Translations under genes and position numbers: made by a program
In this document: piece by piece, positions 17,978 to 27,604 of the stretch
How positions within the stretch are numbered: position 1 is the first letter of the stretch
Layout: every line of letters starts with the position of its first letter
Assembly: GCF_015207035.1 (NCBI RefSeq)
Contig: NZ_JADEXQ010000001.1
Coordinates: forward strand, 1 to 64,000
Source: Romeriopsis navalis LEGE 11480
Lineage (GTDB): Bacteria; Cyanobacteriota; Cyanobacteriia; Leptolyngbyales; Leptolyngbyaceae
Direction: 5' to 3'
DNA length: 64,000 nucleotides
The notes under the pieces: generated by a model
What the model saw: only the letters and a program-made list of their open reading frames with translations
Told to the model about the DNA's origin: nothing
Databases searched by the model: none

Positions 17978-18109
17978 AACTACTCAATCGTTGCTAGCGC
18001 GCATTGCTTCACCATGATAAACGAGAGCGTGGTCGGCGGAACGGCTGTATTGCGGGATTCTGGATCAATGGATCCCTTGTTATATTAGTCGCGTGATTAT
18101 TGTTGCGAG

Positions 18110-18958
18110 ATGCGTTTGTCTATGCCGCTGTCCGTTCATCCCCTCCACGCCCAGATTGCTGGTACCGGTTCAACGATGCTGTGTTTGCATGGACATCCGG
18201 GTTCCGGTCGCAGTATGGATGTGTTCTCTGGTTATTTCTGCGATCGCTTTCAAACGATCGCCCCCGACCTGCGGGGGTATGGTCGCAGTCAAACTCAGCA
18301 GCCTTTTACGATCACACAGCATCTTGACGACTTAGTGGCATTGTTGGATCGCCATCAAGTGCAACGGACAATCGTCTTGGGTTGGTCCTTGGGGGGGATT
18401 TTTGCGTTGGAGTTGGCACTGCGCTATCCAGAGCGAGTGAGTGGTCTAATTTTAGTGGCAACCGCCGCGCGGCCTTGGGGTGATCATCCGCGAATCCGGC
18501 TACGCGATAACTTGCTTACTGGTGTTGCGGGGGGATTGAATTTCGCGAAGCCGGGATGGCAATGGAATATTGATACCTTTGGGCGACGATCGCTATTTCG
18601 TTATCTCGTGCAGCAACATCGGCCCGATGTCTATCGGTTTCTGGCAAGGGATGCGGTTTATGCGTATATGAAAACTTCGCGCCAGGCTGACCGGGCACTA
18701 AACCAAGCGATTCGACAGGGCTATAACCGGGTGCCGGATATGGCCCAAATTTCGGTGCCAGCGTTGATGCTGATGGCGGCGCACGATCGGCATATTAGTC
18801 CAGCCGCCAGCCGTGAAACCGCGAAAGCACTCCCAAATTGCGAATGGGAGTGCTTTGCGGATACCGCTCACCTACTACCTTGGGAAATTCCCGAGCAGTT
18901 GCGGGCGCGGATTGATCGCTGGTTAGTTGCGCATCCAGAGGTCATCCCGATGACATGA
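18110..18958 (+). CDS. Alpha/beta hydrolase
   Basis: Alpha/beta-hydrolase of 282 aa. Motifs: LCLHGHPGSGRSMD (oxyanion region), PDLRGYGRS, nucleophile elbow VLGWSLGGIF, acid Asp in MMAAHDRHISP and His in FADTAHLLPWE. The family covers esterases, haloalkane dehalogenases and epoxide hydrolases, and the substrate cannot be told. ATG at 18110, with ATG at 18122 as an alternative; two shorter overlapping frames start just upstream and are shadows. Convergent with the DUF1816 gene. Confidence 0.88.
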   Translation: MRLSMPLSVHPLHAQIAGTGSTMLCLHGHPGSGRSMDVFSGYFCDRFQTIAPDLRGYGRSQTQQPFTITQHLDDLVALLDRHQVQRTIVLGWSLGGIFALELALRYPERVSGLILVATAARPWGDHPRIRLRDNLLTGVAGGLNFAKPGWQWNIDTFGRRSLFRYLVQQHRPDVYRFLARDAVYAYMKTSRQADRALNQAIRQGYNRVPDMAQISVPALMLMAAHDRHISPAASRETAKALPNCEWECFADTAHLLPWEIPEQLRARIDRWLVAHPEVIPMT

Positions 18959-18985
18959 AGTCGCCGAGATGCGGACGCGGAAACG

Positions 18986-19255
18986 CTAGGCGACGTTTTT
19001 GATAATGGTGGGAATTGGGGTTTCGGTTTCATCAAAGACGGTTAATTCTTTGGGCTTGCAGCGTTTCACCACGACCTGGATTTTTTGGGCACCTTCGCGG
19101 TTTAAGTCCTCGATGTAACCTGGTTTGTGAATTTCGGCAGTGGCAGCATTATTAAAGGGGCCGAAGTAGTAGAGGCAAGTCGGATTCTCAGTGGTTATTT
19201 CAACCCACCAAGCTAACCCAAATGCGTTGAGTGAGCCGGTTAAGATGTCTTTCAT
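18986..19255 (-). CDS. DUF1816 domain protein
   Basis: Small cyanobacterial protein of 89 aa. Its core matches DUF1816: WWVEITTENPTCLYYFGPF, then EIHKPGYIEDLNREGAQ and IQVVVKRCKP. Paralogues are common in cyanobacteria and some sit near phycobilisome genes, but no function is established to my knowledge. ATG start at 19255. It is monocistronic, convergent with the hydrolase gene. Confidence 0.85.
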   Translation of the reverse strand: MKDILTGSLNAFGLAWWVEITTENPTCLYYFGPFNNAATAEIHKPGYIEDLNREGAQKIQVVVKRCKPKELTVFDETETPIPTIIKNVA

Positions 19256-19402
19256 ACGATGATTTTATGATGGCAAGCAAGGGGATGGAACTTTGACAAT
19301 TGCATGGATTTTATCGGCATGCAATTCCCGGCAGCCTGCACAATACAGATGCCTCGCAGTTCCTTTATACTGATCCCCATTTAGTTTGGCAATACCTAAA
19401 TA

Positions 19403-20917
19403 TTAGTCGGGCGTTGATGGGGCTGGATAATCGGCTTTTTGGGTGACCTGTTTCAGGTCTCGACGATCGCGCCAGCGCTGCCGATACACCTCGTACAACG
19501 TCATTCCCGTGGCGACGGAAGCATTAAGGCTGGGAGTTTTGCCCGCTAAGGGAATTGATACCAAAACATCACAATGTTTTTGGGTGGTGACCCCTAAACC
19601 ATCCCCTTCGGAACCGATCACTAATACGGTGGCTTCAGCAAAGTCAGTTTCGGTGATCGATTGTCCCGCTTCGCCAGCGGTCCCGTAAATCCAGAATCCG
19701 GCTTCTTTGAGTTGTTCAAGCGACCGCGCTAAGTTCACCACCCGGGTAATTGCCAGATTTTCTAAAGCTCCGGCGGCGACTTTCATCACCGTGGATGTAA
19801 TGCCAGCGGCGCGGCGCTGAGGAATCACGAGGCCCTGGGCCCCGATCGCTTCGATCGTGCGAATAATTGCGCCCAAATTATGGGGGTCAGTAATTCCATC
19901 GGCGACAACAATGACGGGCTTTTCGCTCGTTTCCTTCGCCTGGGTGATCAGATCGTCAAGGTCAACGTACTCATAGGGCGCCACTTGGGCGGCAATCCCT
20001 TGGTGAATTCCCCCGTTTGTCATTTGACTCAAACGTTTTGGTTCAACTTCGTCAATCACAGCACCATTGGCCTTGGCGGTAATTAACAGTTCATGGAAGG
20101 GGGGCGCGTAGCGCAGGCGCGGTAAAACCCAGATCCGATTCAGACTGCGATCGCCCTCTAGGGCGGCAATCACAGCGTGTTTGCCATAGATTAAATCGGG
20201 ACTTTCATCCTGGGCATTATCGCCCCGGTCAAATTGGCCTGATCGATCATCGTCGCGAGAGCGATGGAACGAACGACCTGCACGATCACCGCCCCGGTCA
20301 CGATCAAACGAACGGCCGTCACGGTTAAACGGCTTGCGATCGCGATCGAATGGGCGGCGGTCATCGCGGTCCCGACTAAATGGCCGCCGATCACGGTCAT
20401 TAGGCTGATTGTCGCGGTCGCGGTTAAATGGCTTGCGATCGCGATCGAATGGGCGGCGGTCATCGCGGTCCCGACTAAATGGTCGCCGATCTCGATCATT
20501 CGATTGATCATCGCGTTTAAATGGGCGGCGGTCATCGCGGTCGCGGCTAAATGGCTTGCGATCACGGTCAAAGGAACGATCGTCCCGGTCGCGATTGAAC
20601 GGCTTGCGATCACGGTCAAAGGGTTTCCGGTCATCGCGGTCGCGGTTAAATGGCTTGCGATCACGATCAAAGGGTTTCCGGTCGTCCCGGTCGCGATTGA
20701 ACGGCTTGCGATCACGATCACCTTGTGTCGGGCGCCCTTCTCGTGGCGGGCCGCTCCGATCACTGGGACGATCCGGCCAATCTGATTGGCCCCGATTGCC
20801 TTTTGGGTAGCCTCCTTTGCTGGGGCCACGACTGCTGGGGCCTTTGCCAGAGCGTCTTGAATCTGACGATTTGAACCGTCGGTCGCCGCCGCCAGCCTTG
20901 CCTTTTTTCCCTACCAT
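19403..20917 (-). CDS. rlmB: RlmB/TrmH-type 23S rRNA 2'-O-methyltransferase with Arg/Asp repeat tail
   Basis: SpoU/TrmH-class SAM-dependent methyltransferase with a trefoil knot, expected to methylate a guanosine ribose in 23S rRNA (RlmB-like). Product is 504 aa. The substrate-binding domain starts near residue 240 ([15 protein letters not shown]). The three SPOUT motifs are [24 protein letters not shown] and [17 protein letters not shown]. The first 240 residues are almost wholly made of R, D, K, P, F, N and S in units like [10 protein letters not shown] and DRDRKPF; they resemble RGG/RD-rich RNA-binding tails. Cyanobacterial homologues can have basic N-terminal extensions, but this one is long and regular. 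ATG start at 20917, no evident Shine-Dalgarno. Confidence 0.9.
   Translation of the reverse strand: MVGKKGKAGGGDRRFKSSDSRRSGKGPSSRGPSKGGYPKGNRGQSDWPDRPSDRSGPPREGRPTQGDRDRKPFNRDRDDRKPFDRDRKPFNRDRDDRKPFDRDRKPFNRDRDDRSFDRDRKPFSRDRDDRRPFKRDDQSNDRDRRPFSRDRDDRRPFDRDRKPFNRDRDNQPNDRDRRPFSRDRDDRRPFDRDRKPFNRDGRSFDRDRGGDRAGRSFHRSRDDDRSGQFDRGDNAQDESPDLIYGKHAVIAALEGDRSLNRIWVLPRLRYAPPFHELLITAKANGAVIDEVEPKRLSQMTNGGIHQGIAAQVAPYEYVDLDDLITQAKETSEKPVIVVADGITDPHNLGAIIRTIEAIGAQGLVIPQRRAAGITSTVMKVAAGALENLAITRVVNLARSLEQLKEAGFWIYGTAGEAGQSITETDFAEATVLVIGSEGDGLGVTTQKHCDVLVSIPLAGKTPSLNASVATGMTLYEVYRQRWRDRRDLKQVTQKADYPAPSTPD
20290..20720. repeat. In-frame tandem repeat array inside rlmB
   Basis: Degenerate units of roughly 51 bases encode alternating DRDRKPF and [14 protein letters not shown] peptides. 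On the plus strand the repeated words are GGCTTGCGATC, CGGTCATCGCGGTC and GCGATTGAACGG. Several GCGATCGCGATCG runs occur inside the units. The array explains the long chance frames on the opposite strand (20264-20785, 20556-20810) and on the minus strand (20191-20829). Confidence 0.85.
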
Positions 20918-21130
20918 AGGAGGTCCGTTAGAGTGATGAGAGTACTGAACTTAAATGCTTACAAACGCTTGTATGACTAATCCACGCGGAGTTGAATGTA
21001 AAATTTGGAAAATTACTTATGATTGGCTTGACATAGTAATGCCTCGCCAAGCCAGATTCCTGCGGATCTAAGAGTCTAGCAGATCGTGATTATTCCTTTG
21101 GCAATTCCCTAGAGAATTCATGCTGCGTTG

Positions 21131-21595
21131 TTATTGTTCGGTCTGTGAGTCTAACTGATCGAGTAACGCTTCTAAGCGATCGCGGTTTGTTAAATATAAA
21201 TACCCGATTAATGTCTCAAGTGCCGTAGCCTTCTGATAAATTGCGGGATCAGCGCGGCGGGACTTGGGGGTGGCGTTCCGACCACGCCGTGCAATATCTT
21301 GTTCTGCGGTGGTCAGGTGGGGGGCTAATTGATCGAGATAAATCGCTTGTTGTTCGGCCCGGACTTGTTCCACAACCTGCTTGTGATAGTCATTGACCCG
21401 CTTTGGGGGAAATAAATGCCGTTGCCGCATGACGAGTTCATAGACGGCATCCCCGAGAAATGCTAGCGATACCGGATTAAATTTTTGGAGTTCCTGCGGG
21501 GTTAATTTTAAATAGCCGAGGCGTGAGCGGGCGATCTCCAAATCCTGGCCCTGTGTGGGATGGTTCTCGATTATGGGGTCATCAGCCGAAGTCAA
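21131..21595 (-). CDS. mrnC: Mini-ribonuclease 3
   Basis: MrnC is an RNase III-fold nuclease without the double-stranded RNA-binding domain that matures 23S rRNA ends in relatives. The product is 154 aa. The catalytic signature is NPVSLAFLGDAVYELVMR, and the C-terminal segment has RRGRNATPKSRRADPA and ATALETLIGYLYL, as expected for the family. The only available start is TTG at 21595; no other in-frame Met precedes the domain, so I accept it. The neighbouring rlmB gene is also an rRNA-maturation factor on the same strand. Confidence 0.88.
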   Translation of the reverse strand: MTSADDPIIENHPTQGQDLEIARSRLGYLKLTPQELQKFNPVSLAFLGDAVYELVMRQRHLFPPKRVNDYHKQVVEQVRAEQQAIYLDQLAPHLTTAEQDIARRGRNATPKSRRADPAIYQKATALETLIGYLYLTNRDRLEALLDQLDSQTEQ

Positions 21596-21663
21596 AATAA
21601 CTGTATTGCCTCAATTGAGTCAGTATTATCGGCTCTAGCCTACCAAACAAATTACGGCTCAAA

Positions 21664-21704
21664 CAATCGCAGCGACCTAGTCAGAGTCTAGATCGCTGCG
21701 ATTG
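21664..21704 (-). terminator. Hairpin between the STAS gene and mrnC
   Basis: CAATCGCAGCGACCTAG and CTAGATCGCTGCGATTG form a 17-bp stem with one mismatch and a 7-base loop. It starts 27 bases after the STAS stop. No strong U-run follows on the minus strand, so termination is probable but may be partial. Confidence 0.5.
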
Positions 21705-21730
21705 TCATATTTCAATTGGACAAACTTAGA

Positions 21731-22099
21731 TCAAGCGGCTTTGACGTTACTGATCGCATCATCAACTGATGCTTGCAAGGCCAAAAACTTTTCTAAGCGC
21801 ACCAATTTAACGGTCTGCGTAACGCGGGCATTTGTCACGATCTGCAATGTGCCATCACTGGATTGCGCTTTTTTGGCCAATTGCACCAAGGCGCCCAATC
21901 CAGAGCTATCGACAAAGTCGATTTTTGACAAATCCAACACAAAATTCTTTGGCCCATCTTCGAGGCACCGATTAAGTACCTTCCGAAAAGTGGCTTCGGA
22001 GAATGCGTCTAATAGGCCCGTGAGGCGAAATAGTTGATAGTTATCCTTGACGTCGCGGGTGCCCCTTAGACTAACGGTCAAGGTCAGTTGTTCAGGCAT
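21731..22099 (-). CDS. STAS-domain anti-sigma factor antagonist
   Basis: Single STAS domain of 122 aa, of the SpoIIAA/RsbV kind, expected to take part in a partner-switching circuit with a kinase/anti-sigma protein. FVLDLSKIDFVDSSGLGALV carries the conserved phosphorylatable Ser (DSSGL). ATG start at 22099 is preceded by a good Shine-Dalgarno (GGGAGG, about 6 bases away). No RsbW-like kinase or PP2C phosphatase is adjacent, so partners must be encoded elsewhere. Confidence 0.88.
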   Translation of the reverse strand: MPEQLTLTVSLRGTRDVKDNYQLFRLTGLLDAFSEATFRKVLNRCLEDGPKNFVLDLSKIDFVDSSGLGALVQLAKKAQSSDGTLQIVTNARVTQTVKLVRLEKFLALQASVDDAISNVKAA

Positions 22100-22347
22100 A
22101 ACCGCCTCCCAGCCTCAATTACACTCATACGGTTTTGACGAATTAGTATACACTCTACAGAATCAAATGACGACAGCCTTTTGCTGACGTCCAAATTTGT
22201 CTAATGCAGCAACGGTTGTGGTCGCCATAATCTAGCGCATCACTACATTATTCTGACGACTATTCACAATACTCTAGAAAAAACGATTTCGACTGGCAAT
22301 TTTTGCGAATTGCAATTTTTTGGAACAGTTACTTGCCCTTAGGGGCA

Positions 22348-23514
22348 TTACCCTACAGTGGCTGTAGCGGCTTGGCGATCGCGCATGATTTGGACAAATT
22401 GGGCAAATAAGTAATCGGCATCGTGGGGGCCAGGGCTGGCTTCGGGGTGGTATTGCACCGAGAACATGGGGAGTTGTTTGTGCCGCAGGCCTGCGACGGT
22501 TTTGTCATTTAGGTTGAGATGCGTAATCTCAACGCTACCGTCTGGTAAGGACTCCGGATTGACGGCAAAGCCATGGTTCTGGCTGGTAATTTCGACTTGT
22601 TGGCTGAGTCCGGCGGGGTGGTTGAGGCCGCGGTGCCCAAATTTGAGCTTGAACGTGTCAGCGCCCATAGAGAGGCCCAGAATTTGATGGCCCATACAGA
22701 TACCAAAAATGGGCCGATCGGCGTTGAGGAGTGCTTTGGTCGTGCTAATGCCTTCAGTTACAGCCGCGGGGTCACCGGGGCCATTGGAGAGGAAGATGCC
22801 GTCGGGATTGTGCTGGAGAATTTCGGCGCTAGGCGTGTTGGCGGGGACAACAATGACGCGACAGCCGTAGCTGGCTAAGCGATGCAGGATATTGCGTTTA
22901 ATCCCAAAATCGAGCGCCACGACGGTGAGGTCGGCTTTTCCGGCAGTATCACGATTCGCCGGGTTGAATTCCCAGGCAGCATCGGTCGGCTCCACCCATT
23001 CGTAGGTTTTATCGGTAGTCACTTCTTTGACTAGATTGAGGCCATCCATGCTGGGCGCGGCCTGAACTTGTGCGAGTAAAACTTTGGGATCAAGAATTTC
23101 GGATGAAATGCCGCCATTCATGGCTCCACTGGAGCGGAGTTTGCGGGTCAGGGCGCGGGTGTCGATGCCGTAGATGCCGACGGCCTGATGTTGGACGAGA
23201 TAATCCTCCAAGGATTGGGTTGAGCGCCAATTGCTCGGGCGATGGCAGATATTCCGGGCAATTACTCCCCGAACATGGGGTTGGCTGGATTCTTCATCCT
23301 GGGAATTGACGCCCGTATTGCCGAGCTCTGGGTAAGTGAACGTAACGATTTGCCCTTGATAGCTGGGGTCAGTGAGGACCTCTTGATAGCCAGTCATGCC
23401 CGTATTGAATACGACTTCACCGATCGTGGTGCCAGTGCTGCCGAAGGAGAAGCCATGAAATGTTGTGCCGTCTGCCAGTACAAGCAGTGCGGGTTTTGCT
23501 GTCGCTAAAGACAT
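22348..23514 (-). CDS. carA: Carbamoyl-phosphate synthase small subunit
   Basis: CarA is the glutamine amidotransferase subunit that supplies ammonia to CarB for carbamoyl phosphate, used for arginine and pyrimidines. The product is 388 aa. The N-terminal CPSase small-chain domain ([31 protein letters not shown]) is followed by a class I amidotransferase domain with nucleophile [11 protein letters not shown], and the His/Glu pair in [13 protein letters not shown]. All catalytic residues are present. ATG start at 23514. carB is not in the window, as is usual in cyanobacteria, where the two are often unlinked. Confidence 0.95.
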   Translation of the reverse strand: MSLATAKPALLVLADGTTFHGFSFGSTGTTIGEVVFNTGMTGYQEVLTDPSYQGQIVTFTYPELGNTGVNSQDEESSQPHVRGVIARNICHRPSNWRSTQSLEDYLVQHQAVGIYGIDTRALTRKLRSSGAMNGGISSEILDPKVLLAQVQAAPSMDGLNLVKEVTTDKTYEWVEPTDAAWEFNPANRDTAGKADLTVVALDFGIKRNILHRLASYGCRVIVVPANTPSAEILQHNPDGIFLSNGPGDPAAVTEGISTTKALLNADRPIFGICMGHQILGLSMGADTFKLKFGHRGLNHPAGLSQQVEITSQNHGFAVNPESLPDGSVEITHLNLNDKTVAGLRHKQLPMFSVQYHPEASPGPHDADYLFAQFVQIMRDRQAATATVG

Positions 23515-23754
23515 GAGGACACCGTAGAGGAAATCTGCCGTGGGGTATTATCCCACAGTCTTGCGGTTGTGGCTGTGGCAATCAAGTTTGGCTATGCTGT
23601 AGAGGAGCTGCATGTGATGCAACTGAACTTGATGCCAATGCCCGTCCAGGCTGGTGACCTGGTTTGTGCGTTGGGTGATCGCTAGATTCTACTTAAAGAT
23701 TCAAACGCGAATTGGGGCACTTTTTAGGTACTAATTTCTAGGTTGGGAGAATCG

Positions 23755-24681
23755 ATGGTGCGACGGAACTCTGATCATAACCGCTGGCAGTACTACCGCC
23801 GATTGCTTCTCGTTACTCCCATTAGTCTGAGTTTTGCGGGATGTCAGGTGCGGTCTATGTCGTTGTTGAATGGCCCACCCAGCAAATCCGCTACCTCACC
23901 CAATGCCGTTGCCTCAGTGACGCCACCAGCCTCGTCAAAGCCTGCTGCGAAGCCCCCAACACAGTCCAAACCGGCGCAGACCCAGTCGAAAGGAATGCCC
24001 AAGCTGGCCAGTGTGCACTACCAAAAATCCCTCGATCGGGCGGATAGTGCCCGCAGCATTAGTCAGTCAGCCACGAATCCGGATGATTGGAAGTTGGCGG
24101 CGAGTCGTTGGCAGCAAGCAATTAAGCTGCTGAGGCAGGTGCCAAAGTCGGATGTCAACCATAAGTATGTGGCCAAACACCTTGCCGCGTTTCAGCAAGG
24201 GCTGGAGATGGCGCAAGTGCGATCGCAAGGACGCAAAATTCAAGGTACGCTCAAACCGGCAATTTCATCGACCAAGCGCATTGAGCCAGTGGACTTGATC
24301 GCGCCCGCCGGAAGTAATTCGCGCAATTTCCAGGTGCCGATTCGTGCCCGCCGCGATCGGATCCCCGTGATTGATGTCAGCTTCAATGGTGGACGCCGGT
24401 TTCCGATGATGGTGGATACAGGGGCTAGCGGTACTATGATTACCCAGGCGATGGCGGATTCACTGGGGATTGAAGAAGCGGGGAGTGCCGCGATTATGAC
24501 GCCTGCTGGTCGGTCATCCACGGGATATGGGTTTGTGGGCCAAATCAATGTGGGGAGCAAGTCGATTTATAACGTGCCAGTGACGATCGGGCCCGTGGCG
24601 CTATTAGGTCATGACTTTTTCGGTGATTGTGATGTCGCGTTCCGGCAGGACGTAATTGAATTTTCCAACTGTTCTGTTTAG
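23755..24681 (+). CDS. Retropepsin-like aspartic protease, secreted lipoprotein-like
   Basis: Clan AA aspartic protease of 308 aa. An N-terminal hydrophobic segment ends near a Cys (LSFAGCQV), suggesting a lipoprotein. A Pro/Ser/Lys/Gln-rich linker and a helical segment (DDWKLAASRWQQAIKLL) follow. The protease domain near the C-terminus has PMMVDTGASGTMIT, with the single DTG typical of dimeric retropepsins, and LLGHDFFGDCDVAF. ATG at 23755 has GGGAGA upstream, so I prefer it over the TTG 12 bases earlier. The substrate is unknown. Convergent with glk, 18 bases apart. Confidence 0.85.
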   Translation: MVRRNSDHNRWQYYRRLLLVTPISLSFAGCQVRSMSLLNGPPSKSATSPNAVASVTPPASSKPAAKPPTQSKPAQTQSKGMPKLASVHYQKSLDRADSARSISQSATNPDDWKLAASRWQQAIKLLRQVPKSDVNHKYVAKHLAAFQQGLEMAQVRSQGRKIQGTLKPAISSTKRIEPVDLIAPAGSNSRNFQVPIRARRDRIPVIDVSFNGGRRFPMMVDTGASGTMITQAMADSLGIEEAGSAAIMTPAGRSSTGYGFVGQINVGSKSIYNVPVTIGPVALLGHDFFGDCDVAFRQDVIEFSNCSV

Positions 24682-24699
24682 GGCTAAAGCAGCGGCAAT

Positions 24700-25731
24700 T
24701 TACAGCATCCGGCTGGCCCGGACAGCGGCGCCAATCAGACCGACTTGGGGATTGAGAATGATGTTAATTGGCATGCGCTCAACTAGCGCCCGCATCCGCC
24801 CCTTATGGCGGCAGGCATTTAAGAACGTATTGGTTTCGCTAATCAGTTGGAGATTCTTGGCGGCGATCCCCCCGGCGATATACAGCCCACCGTAGGGCAG
24901 CAGCTTCAGAGCGAGGTTGCCCGCTTCGGCACCGTAGGCCGCGATAAAGCATTCCATCGTTTGTTCGGATAAGCGATCAGACTTGGCCGCGGCGGCTTGA
25001 GAAATGGCCGCGGCGGGGTCAACGGTTTTGTGGGCGCGGCCCATTTCCGATTCCCACTGGGTGACGATCGCGCCGACTTCGGTGCCCTCGGCCCGCATCT
25101 GGCGATCGCGCAGGAATTGGTAAATTGAGACAATGCCTTGACCAGATACAACTCGCTCAACGGAGATCCGACCAATGTCGTTTTTCTCCATTAAGTAGCG
25201 CGATAGGTCGAATTCCAACAGTGATCGCGGGGCAAAGTCGGCATGGCCACCTTCGGAGCTGAAGACTTGATAATTTGTGCCGTCATGTGTGAGGAAACCT
25301 TGACCGAGGCCGGTCCCGGCACCCAGTACGGCGATCGGTGCATTAATTTCCGCTTGGCCCGTTTGGAGCACGTGAATATCCTTTTCCTTGAGCCCGAGAA
25401 TGCCATATCCGACGGCGGCAAAGTCGTTGATCAAAGAAACTTGCTTGAGATTCAGATCAGTTGTGAGCCGATCGGCGCTTAAACTCCAGCCGAGGTTTGT
25501 CAGTTTTGAGGTTTGGTTGACGACGGGCCCGGCGATCGCGAAACAAGCGACGGCCGGTGTGTTGGTTCCCGGTGCTTCTGCCAGAAAGGCTTGGACCATG
25601 GGTGTAAGGTCGGGAAAAGCCTTGCTGGGGTATTCATGCTCATGCAGGGTCGTGAGGATTTCGCCATCCGTTTCCACTAAGCGCAGAATTGTCTTGGTAC
25701 CGCCGATATCGCCCGCTAGCAGTTGAGCCAT
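24700..25731 (-). CDS. glk: Glucokinase
   Basis: ATP-dependent glucokinase of the bacterial PF02685 family, 343 aa, which phosphorylates glucose to glucose 6-phosphate. Visible motifs: phosphate-1 loop LAGDIGGTKTIL at the N-terminus, SLINDFAAVGYG with the catalytic Asp, VLGAGTGLGQGFL, the glucose-contacting EGGHADFAPRS, and GGLYIAGGIAAKN near the C-terminus. ATG start at 25731. It is divergent from pdxH with an intergenic region of about 140 bases. Confidence 0.94.
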   Translation of the reverse strand: MAQLLAGDIGGTKTILRLVETDGEILTTLHEHEYPSKAFPDLTPMVQAFLAEAPGTNTPAVACFAIAGPVVNQTSKLTNLGWSLSADRLTTDLNLKQVSLINDFAAVGYGILGLKEKDIHVLQTGQAEINAPIAVLGAGTGLGQGFLTHDGTNYQVFSSEGGHADFAPRSLLEFDLSRYLMEKNDIGRISVERVVSGQGIVSIYQFLRDRQMRAEGTEVGAIVTQWESEMGRAHKTVDPAAAISQAAAAKSDRLSEQTMECFIAAYGAEAGNLALKLLPYGGLYIAGGIAAKNLQLISETNTFLNACRHKGRMRALVERMPINIILNPQVGLIGAAVRASRML

Positions 25732-25872
25732 TGCCGTTTATTTCCTTCGTCGTCAAAATCCAACTTGATTGTGTCACAGCCGATCGACTTCGAGGGCCAG
25801 ATGTTGCAGTAAATTGCGGATATATCCGAGAATGATAAGCATCCTTAATTTTTGTTTGGCACAACCTCACCT

Positions 25873-26523
25873 ATGGCTCTGAATGCAGCGATCGCGGATC
25901 TACGGCAGGACTATCAGCGGGCGGCATTACTAGAAACCGATGTCGCCGCGAATCCGATCGAGCAGTTTCAGATGTGGTTTGATCAGGCGGTCGCGGCGCA
26001 GTTGCCAGAACCGAATGCGATGACTGTGGCGAGTGCTACGCCTGAGGGCATTCCGTCGGCGCGGATTGTGTTGCTGAAGGGCTGCGATCAGCGGGGGTTT
26101 GTGTTCTTTACGAACTACAACAGCCATAAAGGGCAGGAATTGACGATAAATCCCCATGCGGCGATCGTTTTTCTCTGGACTGAGCTAGAGCGGCAGGTGC
26201 GGATTCAGGGCACCGTCGAGAAGATTGCGGCGGCCGAATCGGACGAGTATTTTTATAGTCGGCCAGCCGGGAGTCGTATGGGGGCCTGGGCCTCCGAACA
26301 AAGTTGTGTGATTCCCGATCGGACTGTTTTGGACGATCGTTTGGCCGCGTTGAAAGTCGAATATGCGAACAAAGACGTGCCACGTCCGGAGCATTGGGGA
26401 GGCTTTCGCGTTAAGCCACGGGTGATTGAATTTTGGCAGGGGCGTTCCAGTCGGTTGCACGATCGCTTGCGTTACCAATTAGATGGGGCGGGAAATTGGT
26501 GCATTGATCGATTAGCGCCATAA
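25873..26523 (+). CDS. pdxH: Pyridoxamine 5'-phosphate oxidase
   Basis: PdxH oxidises pyridoxine or pyridoxamine 5'-phosphate to pyridoxal 5'-phosphate with FMN and O2. The product is 216 aa. Motifs: IADLRQDYQRAALLE at the N-terminus, TPEGIPSARIVLLKG (FMN/PLP binding), FFTNYNSHKGQEL, and the C-terminal WQGRSSRLHDRLRY. ATG at 25873 gives the usual family N-terminus; a TTG at 25852 would add seven residues. No Shine-Dalgarno is obvious for either. Confidence 0.94.
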   Translation: MALNAAIADLRQDYQRAALLETDVAANPIEQFQMWFDQAVAAQLPEPNAMTVASATPEGIPSARIVLLKGCDQRGFVFFTNYNSHKGQELTINPHAAIVFLWTELERQVRIQGTVEKIAAAESDEYFYSRPAGSRMGAWASEQSCVIPDRTVLDDRLAALKVEYANKDVPRPEHWGGFRVKPRVIEFWQGRSSRLHDRLRYQLDGAGNWCIDRLAP

Positions 26524-26608
26524 CCTTTGGTTTGACCAGCGTGCTCCAATTGGGTTGATGGGCGTGATGGTTACACGATTTAGTGAGCACTATCAGTGGC
26601 GAATTTGC

Positions 26609-27004
26609 ATGTTTGTATTTGAGATTTTCGACTTTAATTTTGATTTTCAGCCGTTAGTATTTGCGAGTATTGCTCTGTGGTCTCTAGCGCTATATCTAGC
26701 GTTAACCACTGTGACGGATTGGTTGATGGCGCAATTAGTCCGCTGGTTCAATTTTGCGGAACGATCGCTCTATACTTCGGCTGAAGAATACGAAAAAACA
26801 CGTCCGGCTAGAGAAGCCCAGAACTCCTTTTATGCATCGATTTTGAGCATTATTCCATTTTTCTTTTTGGGCGCATTAAGTCACTATTTGGTGGATTTGC
26901 TACTGGGAGATAGCTGGGCCTTGAGTCTCGGCATATTGAGCGCGATCGGCTGCGGAATTTATGAGCTGGGTCGTCGCACTGGTCAAGCTGACTCAGGAGA
27001 TTAG
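26609..27004 (+). CDS. Hypothetical membrane protein
   Basis: Product of 131 aa with three probable membrane helices: LVFASIALWSLALYLAL, SILSIIPFFFLGALSHY and WALSLGILSAIGCGIYELG. A charged loop (FNFAERSLYTSAEEYEKTRPA) separates the first two. I do not recognise a named family. The start is uncertain, since TTG 26555, ATG 26558 and ATG 26567 are also in frame, and none has a Shine-Dalgarno. It lies 85 bases after pdxH on the same strand and might share its transcript. Confidence 0.6.
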   Translation: MFVFEIFDFNFDFQPLVFASIALWSLALYLALTTVTDWLMAQLVRWFNFAERSLYTSAEEYEKTRPAREAQNSFYASILSIIPFFFLGALSHYLVDLLLGDSWALSLGILSAIGCGIYELGRRTGQADSGD

Positions 27005-27224
27005 GGCGACTGGCTGGCTAGTTTGAACCTGATGTGATTGTGAGCCTGATGAAATTCCGCTCGCAATAGTTTGAAATGTCTTTCGAGTAACACCAGGCCC
27101 AACCGCAGAATCCCGATCATGGTGATCTGCCCTGCGCGAAATGTGCCCTGTGCTGCGGCTAAAATGTGGCCGCGTTCGATCGGCAGCGGATGGCTATCTT
27201 GTCGCCATTGTGATCCGAGTACGT

Positions 27225-27473
27225 TCAAGCCCCATCTGATGCTAAACGGTGAGAAGCAGCTGAGAATGCTGTTTGTAATTGAAGCTCAGGATGATCATCA
27301 GGCTCAAAAAAACAACTGAAGGCACCGATAACGACTGCGCGTCGGCTTTCCTGCGCTGGTCTGGGTAGAGCGTTTACTGGTTTGGCGAGACCTGGAGCAT
27401 TGCGTCTGGCAACCTCAAACAAGGCAAGCATTATGACCAGGTAAATTATCAGAATTCCCATAAATTCGGCCAT
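27225..27473 (-). CDS. Possible small membrane protein
   Basis: Frame of 82 codons with one strong hydrophobic helix near its start (MGILIIYLVIMLALFEVA) and a polar remainder of unknown type. ATG at 27473 or 27461, no clear Shine-Dalgarno. The following minus-strand frame (27001-27228) overlaps its stop by TTGA but has no features of its own. The gene could be a remnant or chance. Confidence 0.3.
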   Translation of the reverse strand: MAEFMGILIIYLVIMLALFEVARRNAPGLAKPVNALPRPAQESRRAVVIGAFSCFFEPDDHPELQLQTAFSAASHRLASDGA

Positions 27474-27604
27474 TCCATTGGTTGTATGGCCAAATTATGT
27501 TGGGTGTCTGAATGCGAGTGTGGATCATTGCTGGCCACTCTGGAGGCTGGCTGATGCGTTTGCTTGCCTTTTGGCAAGACTCAATAATTAAACGTCATGA
27601 ATGA

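Noticed and set aside
20191-20829. Long frames on both strands inside the rlmB repeat (minus 20191-20829, plus 20264-20785 and 20556-20810)
   Set aside because: They are produced by the in-frame tandem repeat of rlmB, have low-complexity translations (strings of A, I, T, S, R) and no start signals.
27001-27228. 75-codon minus-strand frame overlapping the stop of the 27225-27473 frame
   Set aside because: TTG start, no motif or membrane helix; the TTGA overlap may be chance.
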